Positions 18,367 through 26,865 of a DNA stretch of 54,890 bases are shown one piece after another. Each line of letters opens with the position of its first letter. Positions within the stretch are counted from its first letter, which is position 1. Origin of the DNA: Acidobacteriaceae bacterium (GTDB lineage Bacteria > Acidobacteriota > Terriglobia > Terriglobales > Acidobacteriaceae). A program made the translations under genes and the position numbers. The stretch covers positions 1 to 54,890 of the forward strand of contig JASHNS010000051.1 of the NCBI GenBank assembly GCA_030041515.1, given 5' to 3'. A model generated the notes under the pieces. The model was not told where the DNA came from and did no database searches. It saw only the letters and a program-made list of their open reading frames with translations.

Positions 18367-19968
18367 TCATCGGTCCTGCTCGAAGACCGTCCGTCCCCCC
18401 ACCACCGTCCGCAGAACCTTCGTCCCCAGCACATCCTCCGGCGCAACCGTCAGCAAATCCCGGTCCAGCACCACAAAATCCGCCACCAATCCCGGCGCCA
18501 GCTTGCCCTTCCACGTTTCGGCAAACTCCGCATACGCCGCTCCCTGCGTGTACGCGTAGAGCGTCCGCGCCATGGTCAGCGTCTGCTCGGGATGAAACGT
18601 CTCCGTACCTGCTTCATTCTTCCGCGTCACCGCCGCATAGAGGCCGCGAAAGGGCGTCACCGGCTCCACAGGATAATCCGTCCCAAACGCCAGCGGCACG
18701 CTCGCCTCCGCAAACGACCTCCAGGCATACGCCAGGGCCGAGCGCTCCGACCCCAGCCTTGCTTCAGCCCACGACCTATCCGTCAACAGATGGTTCGGCT
18801 GCATCGACGCAATCACGCCCAAATCCCGATACCGCGCAAAGTCCCCTGCGCCCACCACCTGGCTGTGCTCAATCCGGTGCCGCGCATCGGGTCCCGGCAC
18901 AGCCTCGCGCGCCGCCGCCAGCGCCTCGAGAGCCATCTCCACCGCGCGGTCGCCGATGGCATGAAACCCCAGCTGGAATCCCGCCCGCGCCCTTTCCACA
19001 GTCATAGCGTTCAGATCGCCCTGCACATACCGCGGCAGCCCGGTGTTTGCCGGATCGTCCGCATACGGCGCCTTCATCGCCGCTGTGCGCGATCCCAGGG
19101 ACCCATCCAGAAATCCCTTCAGCATCGTCGTCCGCAGCATCCGATCGCCTGCCGCTCGCCGCGCCCGCTTCTCCCCGAGCACATCCACGGTGTCCGTGAA
19201 GGGAAGCCACTCTGCCACGCGCAGGGGCAACTTCCCCTCGTCCGCGATCTTCTCCAAATCCAGAAAAAGGTCCCAGTCGGAGAAGTCCTGCACGCTGGTC
19301 ACCCCATGCCGCACCGCTTCGGCCAGCGCCAATTCCAGCCCGCGTCTCCGTTGTTCCGGAGCAAGCGGCGGCGCCTGGACCAGCCGCATCGCCGTCTCGC
19401 GCAGTACGCCCGTTGGCTCGCCTCTTGCGTCGCGATCGATTTCGCCGCCCACCGGATTCGCCGTCTCTCGCGTGATTCCCGCCGCCGCCAGCGCTGCCGA
19501 ATTCGCTACCGCGATGTGGATATCGACGCGCTGGAAAACTGCCGGGTGCCCCAAGGTCGCTGCGTCCAGATCCGCGCGGGTCGGCAAGCGCCCATCCGCC
19601 CACAGCGTCTGATCCCACCCGCCGCCGCGCAGCCATTCCCTTTCAGCAGCGCGCTCCGCCGCCGCCCGTACGCGCGCCTGCATCTCCGCGAGCGAGCGCA
19701 CGCCCAGCAAATCCACGGACGTCAGAATCCGCGCCGCCAGCCCCAAATGCAGATGCGCGTCGTTGAATCCAGGCATCGCAAACGCGCCCCGCAGGTCCGC
19801 GACCTCAGTCCCCGGTCCGCGCAGGCGCATGATTTCCGCACCCGATCCCGTCGCCAAAACCTCGCTCCCAGCGACAGCCATCGCCGTCACCCGCTCCGGG
19901 CGGTCCGTCTTCAGGCCCACGCCGGTGAGGATGTCCCCGTTATGCCAGATCGTCTCAGCGCTGATCAC
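18367..19968 (-). CDS. Amidohydrolase family protein (YtcJ-like, Amidohydro_3)
   Basis: Metal-dependent hydrolase of 533 residues, probably cytoplasmic. It has the N-terminal beta-sandwich (IWHNGDILTG), the HxH metal motif in GFNDAHLHLG, later ligands in HAIGDRA and RHRIEHSQVV, and the terminal beta-sandwich (DFVVLDRDLL). The substrate cannot be inferred: YtcJ-like enzymes act on varied amides and carbamates. The start is GTG 19968, the first plausible codon two bases after the stop of the M20 peptidase gene, so the two are probably translationally coupled. The long in-frame extension to 20544 overlaps the peptidase gene and is not real. Last gene of the truA-peptidase-amidohydrolase run. Confidence 0.86.
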   Translation of the reverse strand: MISAETIWHNGDILTGVGLKTDRPERVTAMAVAGSEVLATGSGAEIMRLRGPGTEVADLRGAFAMPGFNDAHLHLGLAARILTSVDLLGVRSLAEMQARVRAAAERAAEREWLRGGGWDQTLWADGRLPTRADLDAATLGHPAVFQRVDIHIAVANSAALAAAGITRETANPVGGEIDRDARGEPTGVLRETAMRLVQAPPLAPEQRRRGLELALAEAVRHGVTSVQDFSDWDLFLDLEKIADEGKLPLRVAEWLPFTDTVDVLGEKRARRAAGDRMLRTTMLKGFLDGSLGSRTAAMKAPYADDPANTGLPRYVQGDLNAMTVERARAGFQLGFHAIGDRAVEMALEALAAAREAVPGPDARHRIEHSQVVGAGDFARYRDLGVIASMQPNHLLTDRSWAEARLGSERSALAYAWRSFAEASVPLAFGTDYPVEPVTPFRGLYAAVTRKNEAGTETFHPEQTLTMARTLYAYTQGAAYAEFAETWKGKLAPGLVADFVVLDRDLLTVAPEDVLGTKVLRTVVGGRTVFEQDR

Positions 19969-19970
19969 AC

Positions 19971-21185
19971 TCAGGCTCCCGCCGCCGCCAGCACGAGCAG
20001 CAAAATCCGCTTCAGTGCCGACTCCCGCCCGCGCGCGTCGTACCACTCCGCGTGCGTGTGGATCCCGCCTGCGGTCCCGCCCGCCCCCAGACTCATGGCC
20101 GGCACGCCCAGCGACAGGGGAATATTCGCGTCCGTGGACGCCACGCGCAACTCGGTGCGAATCCCAAGGTGCCGATCCACCGCGCGCAGCTGTTCCAGGA
20201 GCTTTGCATCGGAGGCCAGTTTTCCCGCGGGCCGGTCGCCAATCTTCTCCACGCTCCAGCGCAGCCCAACCGCCTCCGGCCGCTGCCCCAGCGCTGCTGC
20301 CAGCGCCGCATCCTCCACTGCGCGATGCAGCTCTACTTCCAGCCGAATTAGTTGGTCCCGCTCCGTCGAGCGCAGATCGAAGCTTGCCGTCGCCGACTCC
20401 GGAATCGCGTTGATCGCCGTCCCTCCCGCAATCGTGCCCACATTCACTGTCGTCCGCGGCGCATCCGGCAACGCCACGTCGGAGAACCGCTGGATCGCGC
20501 GGCTCAGAATCGCGATCGGATTCGGGCGTCCGGCATCCGTCCACGCGTGCCCACCGGGGCCACGCACGGTGACGCGCCAGCGCTGGCTGCCCAGCGCCTG
20601 CACGACCGCGCTTGCGTCGCCTGCGCCATCCAGCACCACGTGCGCCTCCACGCTTTCCGCTCGCTTACTGTACAGGTGCCGCATCCCGCGCAAATCGCCT
20701 TCGCCTTCTTCGCCCACGTTGCCGGCAAAGACCACATCGCGCGCAGTCGCAATGCTCGCGTGACGCATCGCCGCGGCCACAGCCAGCATCGCGGCCACGC
20801 CCGCTCCGTTGTCACAAGCCCCAGGGGCGGCGAGCCGCGAGCCCTGCAGCACCGGTTCAATCGGCGTCGCCGCAGGAAAAATCGTGTCGAGATGCGCCGA
20901 CAGCAGCACCCGTTTCGATTCCGCGCTCGTTCCTCGCCGCGTTGCCAGGGCATTGCCAACGGCATCGATCCGCGCGTCTTCCAGATCCAGTTCGCGAAAG
21001 CGCGCACCGAGCCACTCCGCACGCGCGCCCTCACCGAACGGAGGCGCCGGAATCCCCACCATCTCCGTCTGCCACTGGAGGATCCTCTGTTCCTGCAGGT
21101 GCAGCCATTGAAATGCCGCATGGACCCGCCGGTCCGCAGCCAGCCGGGCAATCAACGCCAACGCTTCGGGGGCAAACGAACCCAT
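19971..21185 (-). CDS. M20-family metallopeptidase
   Basis: 404-residue co-catalytic zinc peptidase. Motifs are SAHLDTIF (first metal His and catalytic Asp), GACDNGAGVA (bridging Asp), NVGEEGEGDLRG (catalytic Glu pair) and the dimerisation-domain GPGGHAW. Family members act on di- or tripeptides or N-acyl amino acids; the substrate is not evident. No signal peptide, so probably cytoplasmic. It lies 8 nt after truA and 2 nt before the amidohydrolase; together the two hydrolases could form a small peptide/amide scavenging unit (inference). ATG 21185 has no strong SD. Confidence 0.88.
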   Translation of the reverse strand: MGSFAPEALALIARLAADRRVHAAFQWLHLQEQRILQWQTEMVGIPAPPFGEGARAEWLGARFRELDLEDARIDAVGNALATRRGTSAESKRVLLSAHLDTIFPAATPIEPVLQGSRLAAPGACDNGAGVAAMLAVAAAMRHASIATARDVVFAGNVGEEGEGDLRGMRHLYSKRAESVEAHVVLDGAGDASAVVQALGSQRWRVTVRGPGGHAWTDAGRPNPIAILSRAIQRFSDVALPDAPRTTVNVGTIAGGTAINAIPESATASFDLRSTERDQLIRLEVELHRAVEDAALAAALGQRPEAVGLRWSVEKIGDRPAGKLASDAKLLEQLRAVDRHLGIRTELRVASTDANIPLSLGVPAMSLGAGGTAGGIHTHAEWYDARGRESALKRILLLVLAAAGA

Positions 21186-21193
21186 AGGAACTC

Positions 21194-22030
21194 TCAGCCT
21201 AGCATTCCGCTATCGGGCCCTTGCCTGTCCGGCTCCTGGCTGTACTCCACGCTGTCCAGAAACAAGCCCCGCGCCGGAGCCGTCGCCCCTGCCGCGCTGC
21301 GCGACCGTGCCTCGAGAATCTTCACAACGTCCTCCGGCGTCCTTTGTCCCCGCCCCGCATCCACAAACGTTCCCACGAGATTGCGCACCATGTGGTGCAG
21401 AAATCCATCGCCACGCACCCGATACACCAGCAGAAGGTCCGTTTCCGTCCACTCTGAGGCGAAAATCCTCCTCACATTGCCTCGGCGCCCCGGTTCGTCG
21501 TCGTCCTCAGCAGCGTGCCGCATTGCCAAATCCGGATCGCTCGCTGCAAAGGACGTAAAGTCGTGCTCGCCCACGACCGACTTCGCCGCCGCGCGCATCG
21601 CCTCAACATTCAGCGGCCAAATCAGCGCCCACGCATACCGCGACTCCCAGGGCGGACAAATCTCCCCACGAAAAATCCGATACTCGTACGTCTTCGCTCG
21701 CGCCGCGTGCCGTGCGTGGAAATCTTCCGCAGCAATCTCCGTGCTCAGCACGCGAATCGCTCCCGGCAGCGTCCGGTTCAGCGCACGCTGGAGGTTTGCC
21801 GCGGGAATCGGCGACTCCAGCACGAACGATGCCACCTGCGCTCGCGCGTGCACGCCTGCATCCGTCCGACCCGATCCCTGGGGCAAGACGCGCTCGCCAG
21901 TCACGCGTTCGATGGCAGCGGCCAATTCGCCCTGGATGGTCGCGCGATCGGGCTGCACCTGCCAGCCGAAATAGTCGGTGCCGTCGTAGGACAGCGTCAG
22001 CTTCCAGTTGGCCTGCACATGGGCGCTCAT
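21194..22030 (-). CDS. truA: tRNA pseudouridine synthase A (TruA)
   Basis: Makes pseudouridine at positions 38-40 of the tRNA anticodon arm. The 278-residue cytoplasmic protein starts with a short leader then LTLSYDGTDYFGWQVQP, the family N-terminal motif. Catalytic Asp57 lies in GSGRTDAGVHA, and the C-terminal half has FLHHMVRNLVGT. Length matches the family. First gene of a three-gene minus-strand run with an M20 peptidase and an amidohydrolase; divergent from the TolC-like gene. Confidence 0.95.
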   Translation of the reverse strand: MSAHVQANWKLTLSYDGTDYFGWQVQPDRATIQGELAAAIERVTGERVLPQGSGRTDAGVHARAQVASFVLESPIPAANLQRALNRTLPGAIRVLSTEIAAEDFHARHAARAKTYEYRIFRGEICPPWESRYAWALIWPLNVEAMRAAAKSVVGEHDFTSFAASDPDLAMRHAAEDDDEPGRRGNVRRIFASEWTETDLLLVYRVRGDGFLHHMVRNLVGTFVDAGRGQRTPEDVVKILEARSRSAAGATAPARGLFLDSVEYSQEPDRQGPDSGMLG

Positions 22031-22295
22031 TTTTGACTTTTCTCGCCGAATTGTCGCATCGGAACTCGTTCAGAAATCATCGAATTGCTGCGATATACTC
22101 AGCTTTCCTGACAGTGGACTTCCAGAAGACGGATTTCCAACGTACGAGTTTACGGAACCGCGGCCTCACTCGCCTCGTATCGCAGGTTGAGCACCGCCAA
22201 TTTCCGGACCGCACTTCCGAGTCTGGGGCGCGTTTTGTCTTTCTTTTTCGGCGCGCTCGTTCTCAGGTCCGCAGCGCAAGGAGTGGAGACGGCCC
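22031..22295. promoter_or_regulatory. Divergent promoter region between truA and the TolC-like gene
   Basis: No gene is evident. TATACT at 22094-22099 is a good -10 candidate for the TolC-like gene and would give an untranslated leader of about 190 nt. TTGACT at 22033-22038 is a -35-like hexamer too far away to pair with it. No stable leader hairpin stood out. Confidence 0.4.
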
Positions 22296-24443
22296 ATGCA
22301 CGTTTCAGTCTCGCAGAATTGTTCTGGCAGAAAAACAGAAGCCTTGCTTGCCCGTCTCACGTTCGTGCTCGCCATCGGTTGTCTATTCGCCGGTAGTACG
22401 CCTGCGCGCGCTCAGCAAGCAACTTCGGCCGCCCCAGGTCTGCCCGCGGAGCCGGTGCCCAACTACACGCAGCCTCTGTACCTGCGTCCGACGGCCCACG
22501 ATTTCTCCAAAGCTCGCGGTTATTTTCCCAATCTCATCGCGCCGTACACGCCGATCACCCTGCGCCCGCCGGATTTTTCCAACCCAGTGCAGCTGCGCGA
22601 CCTGGTGCAGGACGGCAAAATTCACCTGAGCCTCAGCGACGCCGTGCTGCTGGCCCTCCAGAACAACTACGACATTGCCGTCCAGCGCCTGAACCTGGAA
22701 ATCGCCGACACCGATATCCTCCGCACGCGCGCCGGTCAAACGCCCCTGGGCACGCCGACCGCTCTCGAAACCAACACTCTCGGTGGCACCGGTACCGCCG
22801 TCACTTCCAGCGGAGCTCCGGCTGGTTCCAGTGTCTCGGGTACCGGAGTCGGCGGCCTCGCCGTATCCACGCTGGGCGCCGGCCCAACGCCGGAGAACCT
22901 GGACCCTTCGCTTCAGGCCACCATTGAGTTGAACCGCGCCATCCTGCCTCAGCAGAACCCGATCTTTTCTGGTGGTCAGCTGGCCATTAGCCAAAACACG
23001 AACACCTACAACTTCACGTACGCGCAGGGCTTTGTGACCGGCACGAACATGCAGGTTACGTTCGACAACGAACGGCTGACCACCGACAACTCCTTCTATC
23101 CTTTTAGTCCGACGCTGCAATCCAGCTTTAATTTCTCCCTGACGCAGCATCTTTTGCAGGGCTTCGGATGGGGTATCAACCGCCGCTTCATCGTCCAGGC
23201 TCTGAACGATCGCCGTATCGCCGACTCCGTCTTCCGGTCCCAACTCCTCTACACCATCAACCAGGTCGAGGACATCTATTGGGGGCTGGTCAGCGCGTAC
23301 GAAGACGTGCAGTCAAAGCAGCGCGCCCTCGATCAGTCAACGTCCCTGGAGCAGGATGACCAGAAGCAGCTCCAGATCGGTACAATGGCGCCCCTCGACG
23401 TCGTCAACGCCAAAAGCCAGGTTTCTACCGACCAGCAGGCGCTCATTGCGTCGGAGAGTAACCTCGAGTATCAGGAACTGCTCATGAAGCAGGCCATCGC
23501 GCGCAATCTCGACGATCCGGCCATCGCCAATGCTCCTGTGGTCCCCACGGATCGCGTCAACCTCGCCGAGACGCCCGAAGAGCGAATGTCGACCGACGAT
23601 CTGGTTCGCCAGGCGGACGCCAACAGCCCCGCTATCGAGCAGGCCATTTTGAACCTCAATAACGACAAGATCACTCTAAAGGCCGTGAAGAACGGCCTTC
23701 TACCCACTCTCGACGTGCAAGCTTTCTATGGCGCCGAAGGTATCGGTGGTGCAGTCAGCCCCTACTGTGGGACATCCGGGAGTTCGTTTTTTCCGCCGTC
23801 CTTGTGCGCTGCGCTCGCCCCGTACGCCGCCGGTTACGGCACAGTTACCAAGGATCTCTTCAACAGCACAGGCCCGAACAAGGGCGTTATGTTTAACCTG
23901 AACATCCCCATTCGCAATCGTCCGGCCCAGGCCGAGCAGGCTCGTTCCGAGATCGAGTACCAACAGGCCGAGATGCGGCTCCAGCAGCTCTACGTGCAGA
24001 TCCGCATGCAGGTGATCAACGACCAGTACGCGCTGACCAATGATCGCGCCGCCGTCAACGCGGCCGAAGCCAGCCAGCAGTACAACCAGCAGAGCCTCGA
24101 CGCTGACATCAAGAAGCTGCACCTCGGCGCGGCCACGACCGCCGACGTTCTCCAGCAGCAGCGCAATCTGGCCGCCGCTCAGGCCCAGCTCATCTCCGCG
24201 CGCGCCAGCTACGCCATCGCCCGGGCCGCGCTTGAGGAAGCGCTCTCCAGCACGCTCGACCGCTACGGCATCTCCATCGTCGAATCTGCCAATGGACAGA
24301 TTCACACGCAGCCGACGATTCCCGGTATCGAGCCGGCCCAGTCCGAGCCGGAAGTGACGCCGCCGACCCAGAAACAGGAGTTGAAGCAGCAGGAACAGAA
24401 CCCGCAGCCGCAGCCACAAACTCCCCAGGCCCCGCAGAGTTGA
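22296..24443 (+). CDS. TolC-family outer-membrane efflux protein
   Basis: Outer-membrane channel protein of 715 residues. It has a signal peptide (LTFVLAIGCLFAGSTPARA), then a non-conserved segment, then two OEP halves with alternating long helices and barrel strands: SLSDAVLLALQNNYDIAVQR at the start of repeat 1, and AQAEQARSEIEYQQAEMRLQ and AAQAQLISARASYAIARAAL in repeat 2. It is longer than E. coli TolC (about 490), because of a Gly/Ser/Thr-rich insert near residues 140-190 and a Gln/Pro-rich tail. No adaptor or pump gene is adjacent, so the partner is unknown. ATG 22296 leads straight into the signal peptide. Confidence 0.88.
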   Translation: MHVSVSQNCSGRKTEALLARLTFVLAIGCLFAGSTPARAQQATSAAPGLPAEPVPNYTQPLYLRPTAHDFSKARGYFPNLIAPYTPITLRPPDFSNPVQLRDLVQDGKIHLSLSDAVLLALQNNYDIAVQRLNLEIADTDILRTRAGQTPLGTPTALETNTLGGTGTAVTSSGAPAGSSVSGTGVGGLAVSTLGAGPTPENLDPSLQATIELNRAILPQQNPIFSGGQLAISQNTNTYNFTYAQGFVTGTNMQVTFDNERLTTDNSFYPFSPTLQSSFNFSLTQHLLQGFGWGINRRFIVQALNDRRIADSVFRSQLLYTINQVEDIYWGLVSAYEDVQSKQRALDQSTSLEQDDQKQLQIGTMAPLDVVNAKSQVSTDQQALIASESNLEYQELLMKQAIARNLDDPAIANAPVVPTDRVNLAETPEERMSTDDLVRQADANSPAIEQAILNLNNDKITLKAVKNGLLPTLDVQAFYGAEGIGGAVSPYCGTSGSSFFPPSLCAALAPYAAGYGTVTKDLFNSTGPNKGVMFNLNIPIRNRPAQAEQARSEIEYQQAEMRLQQLYVQIRMQVINDQYALTNDRAAVNAAEASQQYNQQSLDADIKKLHLGAATTADVLQQQRNLAAAQAQLISARASYAIARAALEEALSSTLDRYGISIVESANGQIHTQPTIPGIEPAQSEPEVTPPTQKQELKQQEQNPQPQPQTPQAPQS

Positions 24444-24462
24444 TTCCGAGTTCGCCTGAAGA

Positions 24463-24503
24463 GGGTGCGCCTGGCGGGCCCCTTTTCCTTTTCGCGCGCA
24501 CCC
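24463..24503 (+). terminator. Possible terminator after the TolC-like gene
   Basis: GGGTGCGC (24463-24470) pairs with GCGCACCC (24496-24503) around a long loop that includes CCTTTTCCTTTT. The stem is perfect but the T-rich part is in the loop, so this is a weak call. Confidence 0.35.
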
Positions 24504-24558
24504 GGTCCGCAACCTGTTTTCCTCATCCCGTTGGCCGTTTTCGCCCGCTTCTGCCTGC

Positions 24559-24564
24559 TAAAAT
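24559..24564 (+). promoter_or_regulatory. -10 box of carA
   Basis: TAAAAT lies 30 nt before ATG 24595, leaving a leader of about 24 nt that carries the GGAG ribosome site. No clear -35 is present. No pyrimidine-responsive attenuator was recognised. Confidence 0.4.
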
Positions 24565-24594
24565 GAAAAGAACCCATTCCGCAACGGAGTCTCC

Positions 24595-25722
24595 ATGCAG
24601 GCAATCCTTGCGCTCGAAGACGGGCGCATCTTCAGGGGCGAAGGCTACGGCGCCCAGGGCGAATGCCGCGGAGAAGTTGTTTTTAATACATCGCTGACCG
24701 GTTACCAGGAAATCTTCACCGACCCCTCCTACGCCGGCCAGATCGTCGTCCTCACCAATCCTCAGATCGGCAATTACGGCACCAACTCCGCCGACAATGA
24801 GGCTGCCAAGCCCTACATCGAGGGCCTCGTCACCCGAGAATTTTCGCCCATCAGCTCCAACTGGCGCTCCCAGCAGGTCGCCGACGAGTATCTGGAGCGC
24901 TTCCACGTGCCCGTCATCTCGGAAATCGATACCCGCGCGCTCGTTCGCCATCTTCGCACCCACGGCGTCATGCGCGGCGTCCTCTCCACGGTCGAAACCG
25001 ATGCGGACAAGCTCGTCGCAAAAGCCCGGGCGATCCGCAAAATGGACGGTACGGACCTGGCCAGCGTGGTCACTACGAAGGATCGTTACGAATTCGAGCA
25101 CGACGGGCCCGATCCTCTGCCCACGAACGACCCGGCTGAGCTTCCCAGGGGCGATCTCCACGTGGTCGCGTACGATTTCGGGATCAAGAAGAACATTCTC
25201 CGCATGCTGCGTCAGGAAGGCTGCCGCGTGACGGTCGTTCCCGCGCAAACTTCCGCGGAAGACGTTCTCGCGCTCAAGCCAGACGGCGTTTTCCTCTCGA
25301 ACGGCCCTGGCGATCCCGAGCCGGTCACCTATGCGCAGCAGAATTTCCGCGATCTTGCCGGACGCACGCCCATTTTCGGCATCTGCCTCGGCCACCAGCT
25401 CATCGGACTCGCTCTCGGCGGCAAGACCTACAAGCTCAAGTTCGGGCACCACGGCGGCAATCACCCGGTCAAGTGCATGCAGACCGGCAAAGTGGAGATC
25501 ACCGCACACAATCACAACTTCGCCGTCGATCCGGAGTCGATCAACGCGAGCGAAGTCGAGCTGACGCACGTCGACCTGAACGACAATACGCTCGAAGGCC
25601 TGCGCCATCGCTCGCTGCCGCTCTTCAGCGTGCAGTACCACCCGGAAGCCAGCCCCGGCCCCCACGATTCCCACTACCTCTTCCGCGACTTCCGCAAAAT
25701 GATGGAGGAGTGGAAGGGATGA
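24595..25722 (+). CDS. carA: Carbamoyl-phosphate synthase small (glutaminase) subunit
   Basis: Releases ammonia from glutamine and channels it to CarB for carbamoyl phosphate, the precursor of arginine and pyrimidines. 375 residues: N-terminal CPSase small-chain domain ([23 protein letters not shown]), then a class I glutamine amidotransferase domain with nucleophile Cys264 in [11 protein letters not shown] and the His/Glu pair in [13 protein letters not shown] sits 5 nt before ATG. Its stop overlaps the start of a small secreted-protein gene (ATGA). carB lies 1.1 kb downstream beyond an inserted RAYT. Confidence 0.97.
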   Translation: MQAILALEDGRIFRGEGYGAQGECRGEVVFNTSLTGYQEIFTDPSYAGQIVVLTNPQIGNYGTNSADNEAAKPYIEGLVTREFSPISSNWRSQQVADEYLERFHVPVISEIDTRALVRHLRTHGVMRGVLSTVETDADKLVAKARAIRKMDGTDLASVVTTKDRYEFEHDGPDPLPTNDPAELPRGDLHVVAYDFGIKKNILRMLRQEGCRVTVVPAQTSAEDVLALKPDGVFLSNGPGDPEPVTYAQQNFRDLAGRTPIFGICLGHQLIGLALGGKTYKLKFGHHGGNHPVKCMQTGKVEITAHNHNFAVDPESINASEVELTHVDLNDNTLEGLRHRSLPLFSVQYHPEASPGPHDSHYLFRDFRKMMEEWKG

Positions 25723-26195
25723 CAAAGAAGCTGCTGCTGATTGCTCTTTTTGCGTCGGGCGGCTCTCTTTTTTCTCAGACGGTTTGTACCGGGACCGTAG
25801 AGCAGTGCAAGGAAGCACAGAAGAAGCTATGCGCAGACGAGAAAACTCCAGCCAATCTCAGTCTTGTGGCAAAGCACCAGATCTCGGGGGCTGTGTTCGA
25901 CATGTCTGGAACTCCACTCAGCGGCGATTACCAGGCGGAGCTGCGCTCAGGGAAATCGGGGCGACTCGCAGCTATATCGAAGTTGACTGAGGGCAGCTTT
26001 CACCTTGGAGTGGTTCAGCCTGGTTCGTATCGGCTCATCATTGTGCGGTTGACATCAGCCGGGCGCGAGCGCCCGCCGTTAATGGACCAACCCAAGTCTT
26101 TGACCTGCACCGGAGTGGGGCTGGAATGCACGCTATCGATTACGCTTAGTTTGCACGGTACTGACAACCCAATCGACATTTGTCCGCCTAAATGA
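25719..26195 (+). CDS. Small secreted hypothetical protein, 158 aa
   Basis: Begins at ATG 25719, overlapping carA's stop by 4 nt, with a purine-rich GGAGGAGTGGAAGG ribosome site inside carA. The N-terminus is a signal peptide ([16 protein letters not shown]). Next come two cysteines (VCTGTVEQC) and a later pair (TCTGVGLEC). The middle, [20 protein letters not shown], looks like a carboxypeptidase-regulatory or Ig-like beta-sandwich, and it is followed by [11 protein letters not shown] do not recognise a family. Coupling to carA is unexpected for an exported protein; it may reflect insertion at the carA-carB junction rather than shared function. Confidence 0.72.
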   Translation: MTKKLLLIALFASGGSLFSQTVCTGTVEQCKEAQKKLCADEKTPANLSLVAKHQISGAVFDMSGTPLSGDYQAELRSGKSGRLAAISKLTEGSFHLGVVQPGSYRLIIVRLTSAGRERPPLMDQPKSLTCTGVGLECTLSITLSLHGTDNPIDICPPK

Positions 26196-26213
26196 CCTCG
26201 AGGTGGATTTGCT

Positions 26214-26280
26214 TTGAAAGGGCACGGCTTCAGCCGTGCCGCATGGGATCAGCAGGGAACCGGGCTTTAGCCCCTGAGGG
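26214..26280 (+). repeat. Left REP pair flanking the RAYT
   Basis: Two hairpins are separated by 21 nt: GGCACGGCT-TC-AGCCGTGCC (26221-26240) and GGGCT-TT-AGCCC followed by CTGAGGG (26262-26280). The whole block reappears in reverse orientation at 26733-26800 with the same 21-nt spacing, forming a long-range inverted repeat around the transposase gene. Confidence 0.85.
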
Positions 26281-26286
26281 AAGGTT

Positions 26287-26865
26287 TTGAAACCCACGCG
26301 CGAGCACGCCACCAACAACGCGCAAACCTACTTTGTCACGTCCAGAACGTGGGAAGGCCGTCCCTTGTTTCGTGCTGAACCCTGGGCTCGTCTCTTCTTC
26401 AAAACTCTCCTTTCTTATCGAGGCAAATCGTATCTCCTCCACGAATTCGTCCTCATGCCTGATCATTTTCATCTGCTCCTCACTCCGCAAATAGCTCTGG
26501 AACGTGCAATCCAGTTCATCAAGGGTGGCTTTTCTTACCGGGCGAAGAAGGAATTGCAAACTAACCTCGAAATCTGGCAGCGGGGATTCTCGGATCATCG
26601 GATTCGCGATGCTCAGGACTTCGAGAAGCATGTCCAATACATCCATCTCAACCCGGTGAAAAGACATTTTTGCGAGATTCCTTCCGTATATCCATACTCC
26701 TCGGCATTTCCCGGCTGGAGGCTGGACCTCATCCCTCAGGGGCTAAAGCCCCCTTCTAAGTTTGACTCTGTCGGCACGGCTGAAGCCGTGCCCCTTCAAA
26801 TCAAAACGGGGACGACTCTTACCGATCTCCCGCCTATTTCGATTTCAAGAGAGCGCCATAGCTAG
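26287..26865 (+). CDS. REP-associated tyrosine transposase (RAYT, IS200-like Y1 fold)
   Basis: 192 residues with the RAYT signature: YFVTSRTWEGRPLF, the HUH motif in LMPDHFHLLLTP, the helix with the expected catalytic tyrosine (IKGGFSYRAKKEL), and the C-terminal block QYIHLNPVKRHFCEIPSVYP. These single-strand nucleases act on REP palindromes and are usually single-copy and non-mobile. Inverted REP pairs lie on both sides. The last 44 or so codons read through the right REP pair, so the tail (LIPQGLKPPS, GTAEAVPLQ) is REP-encoded and probably not part of the fold. The stop TAG abuts the carB start. The insertion separates carA from carB. Confidence 0.9.
   Translation: MKPTREHATNNAQTYFVTSRTWEGRPLFRAEPWARLFFKTLLSYRGKSYLLHEFVLMPDHFHLLLTPQIALERAIQFIKGGFSYRAKKELQTNLEIWQRGFSDHRIRDAQDFEKHVQYIHLNPVKRHFCEIPSVYPYSSAFPGWRLDLIPQGLKPPSKFDSVGTAEAVPLQIKTGTTLTDLPPISISRERHS
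26733..26800 (-). repeat. Right REP pair, inverted copy of the left pair
   Basis: CCCTCAGGGGCTAAAGCCC (26733-26751), a 21-nt spacer, then GGCACGGCT-GA-AGCCGTGCC (26773-26792) and CCTTCAAA. It is the reverse complement of the left block in both order and spacing, and lies within the 3' end of the transposase reading frame. Confidence 0.85.

Noticed and set aside
18355-20763. Long plus-strand open frame (about 800 codons) opposite the amidohydrolase and M20 peptidase
   Set aside because: Arg/Pro/His-rich and domain-free, spanning two convincing minus-strand genes; a codon-bias artefact.
20545-21185. In-frame extension of the amidohydrolase gene upstream of GTG 19968
   Set aside because: It runs through the M20 peptidase gene in another frame, and the family N-terminus starts at ISAETIWHNGD.
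22187-22396. Small plus-strand frame in the leader of the TolC-like gene
   Set aside because: It overlaps the true start, ends in low-complexity sequence and has no ribosome site; treated as non-coding.
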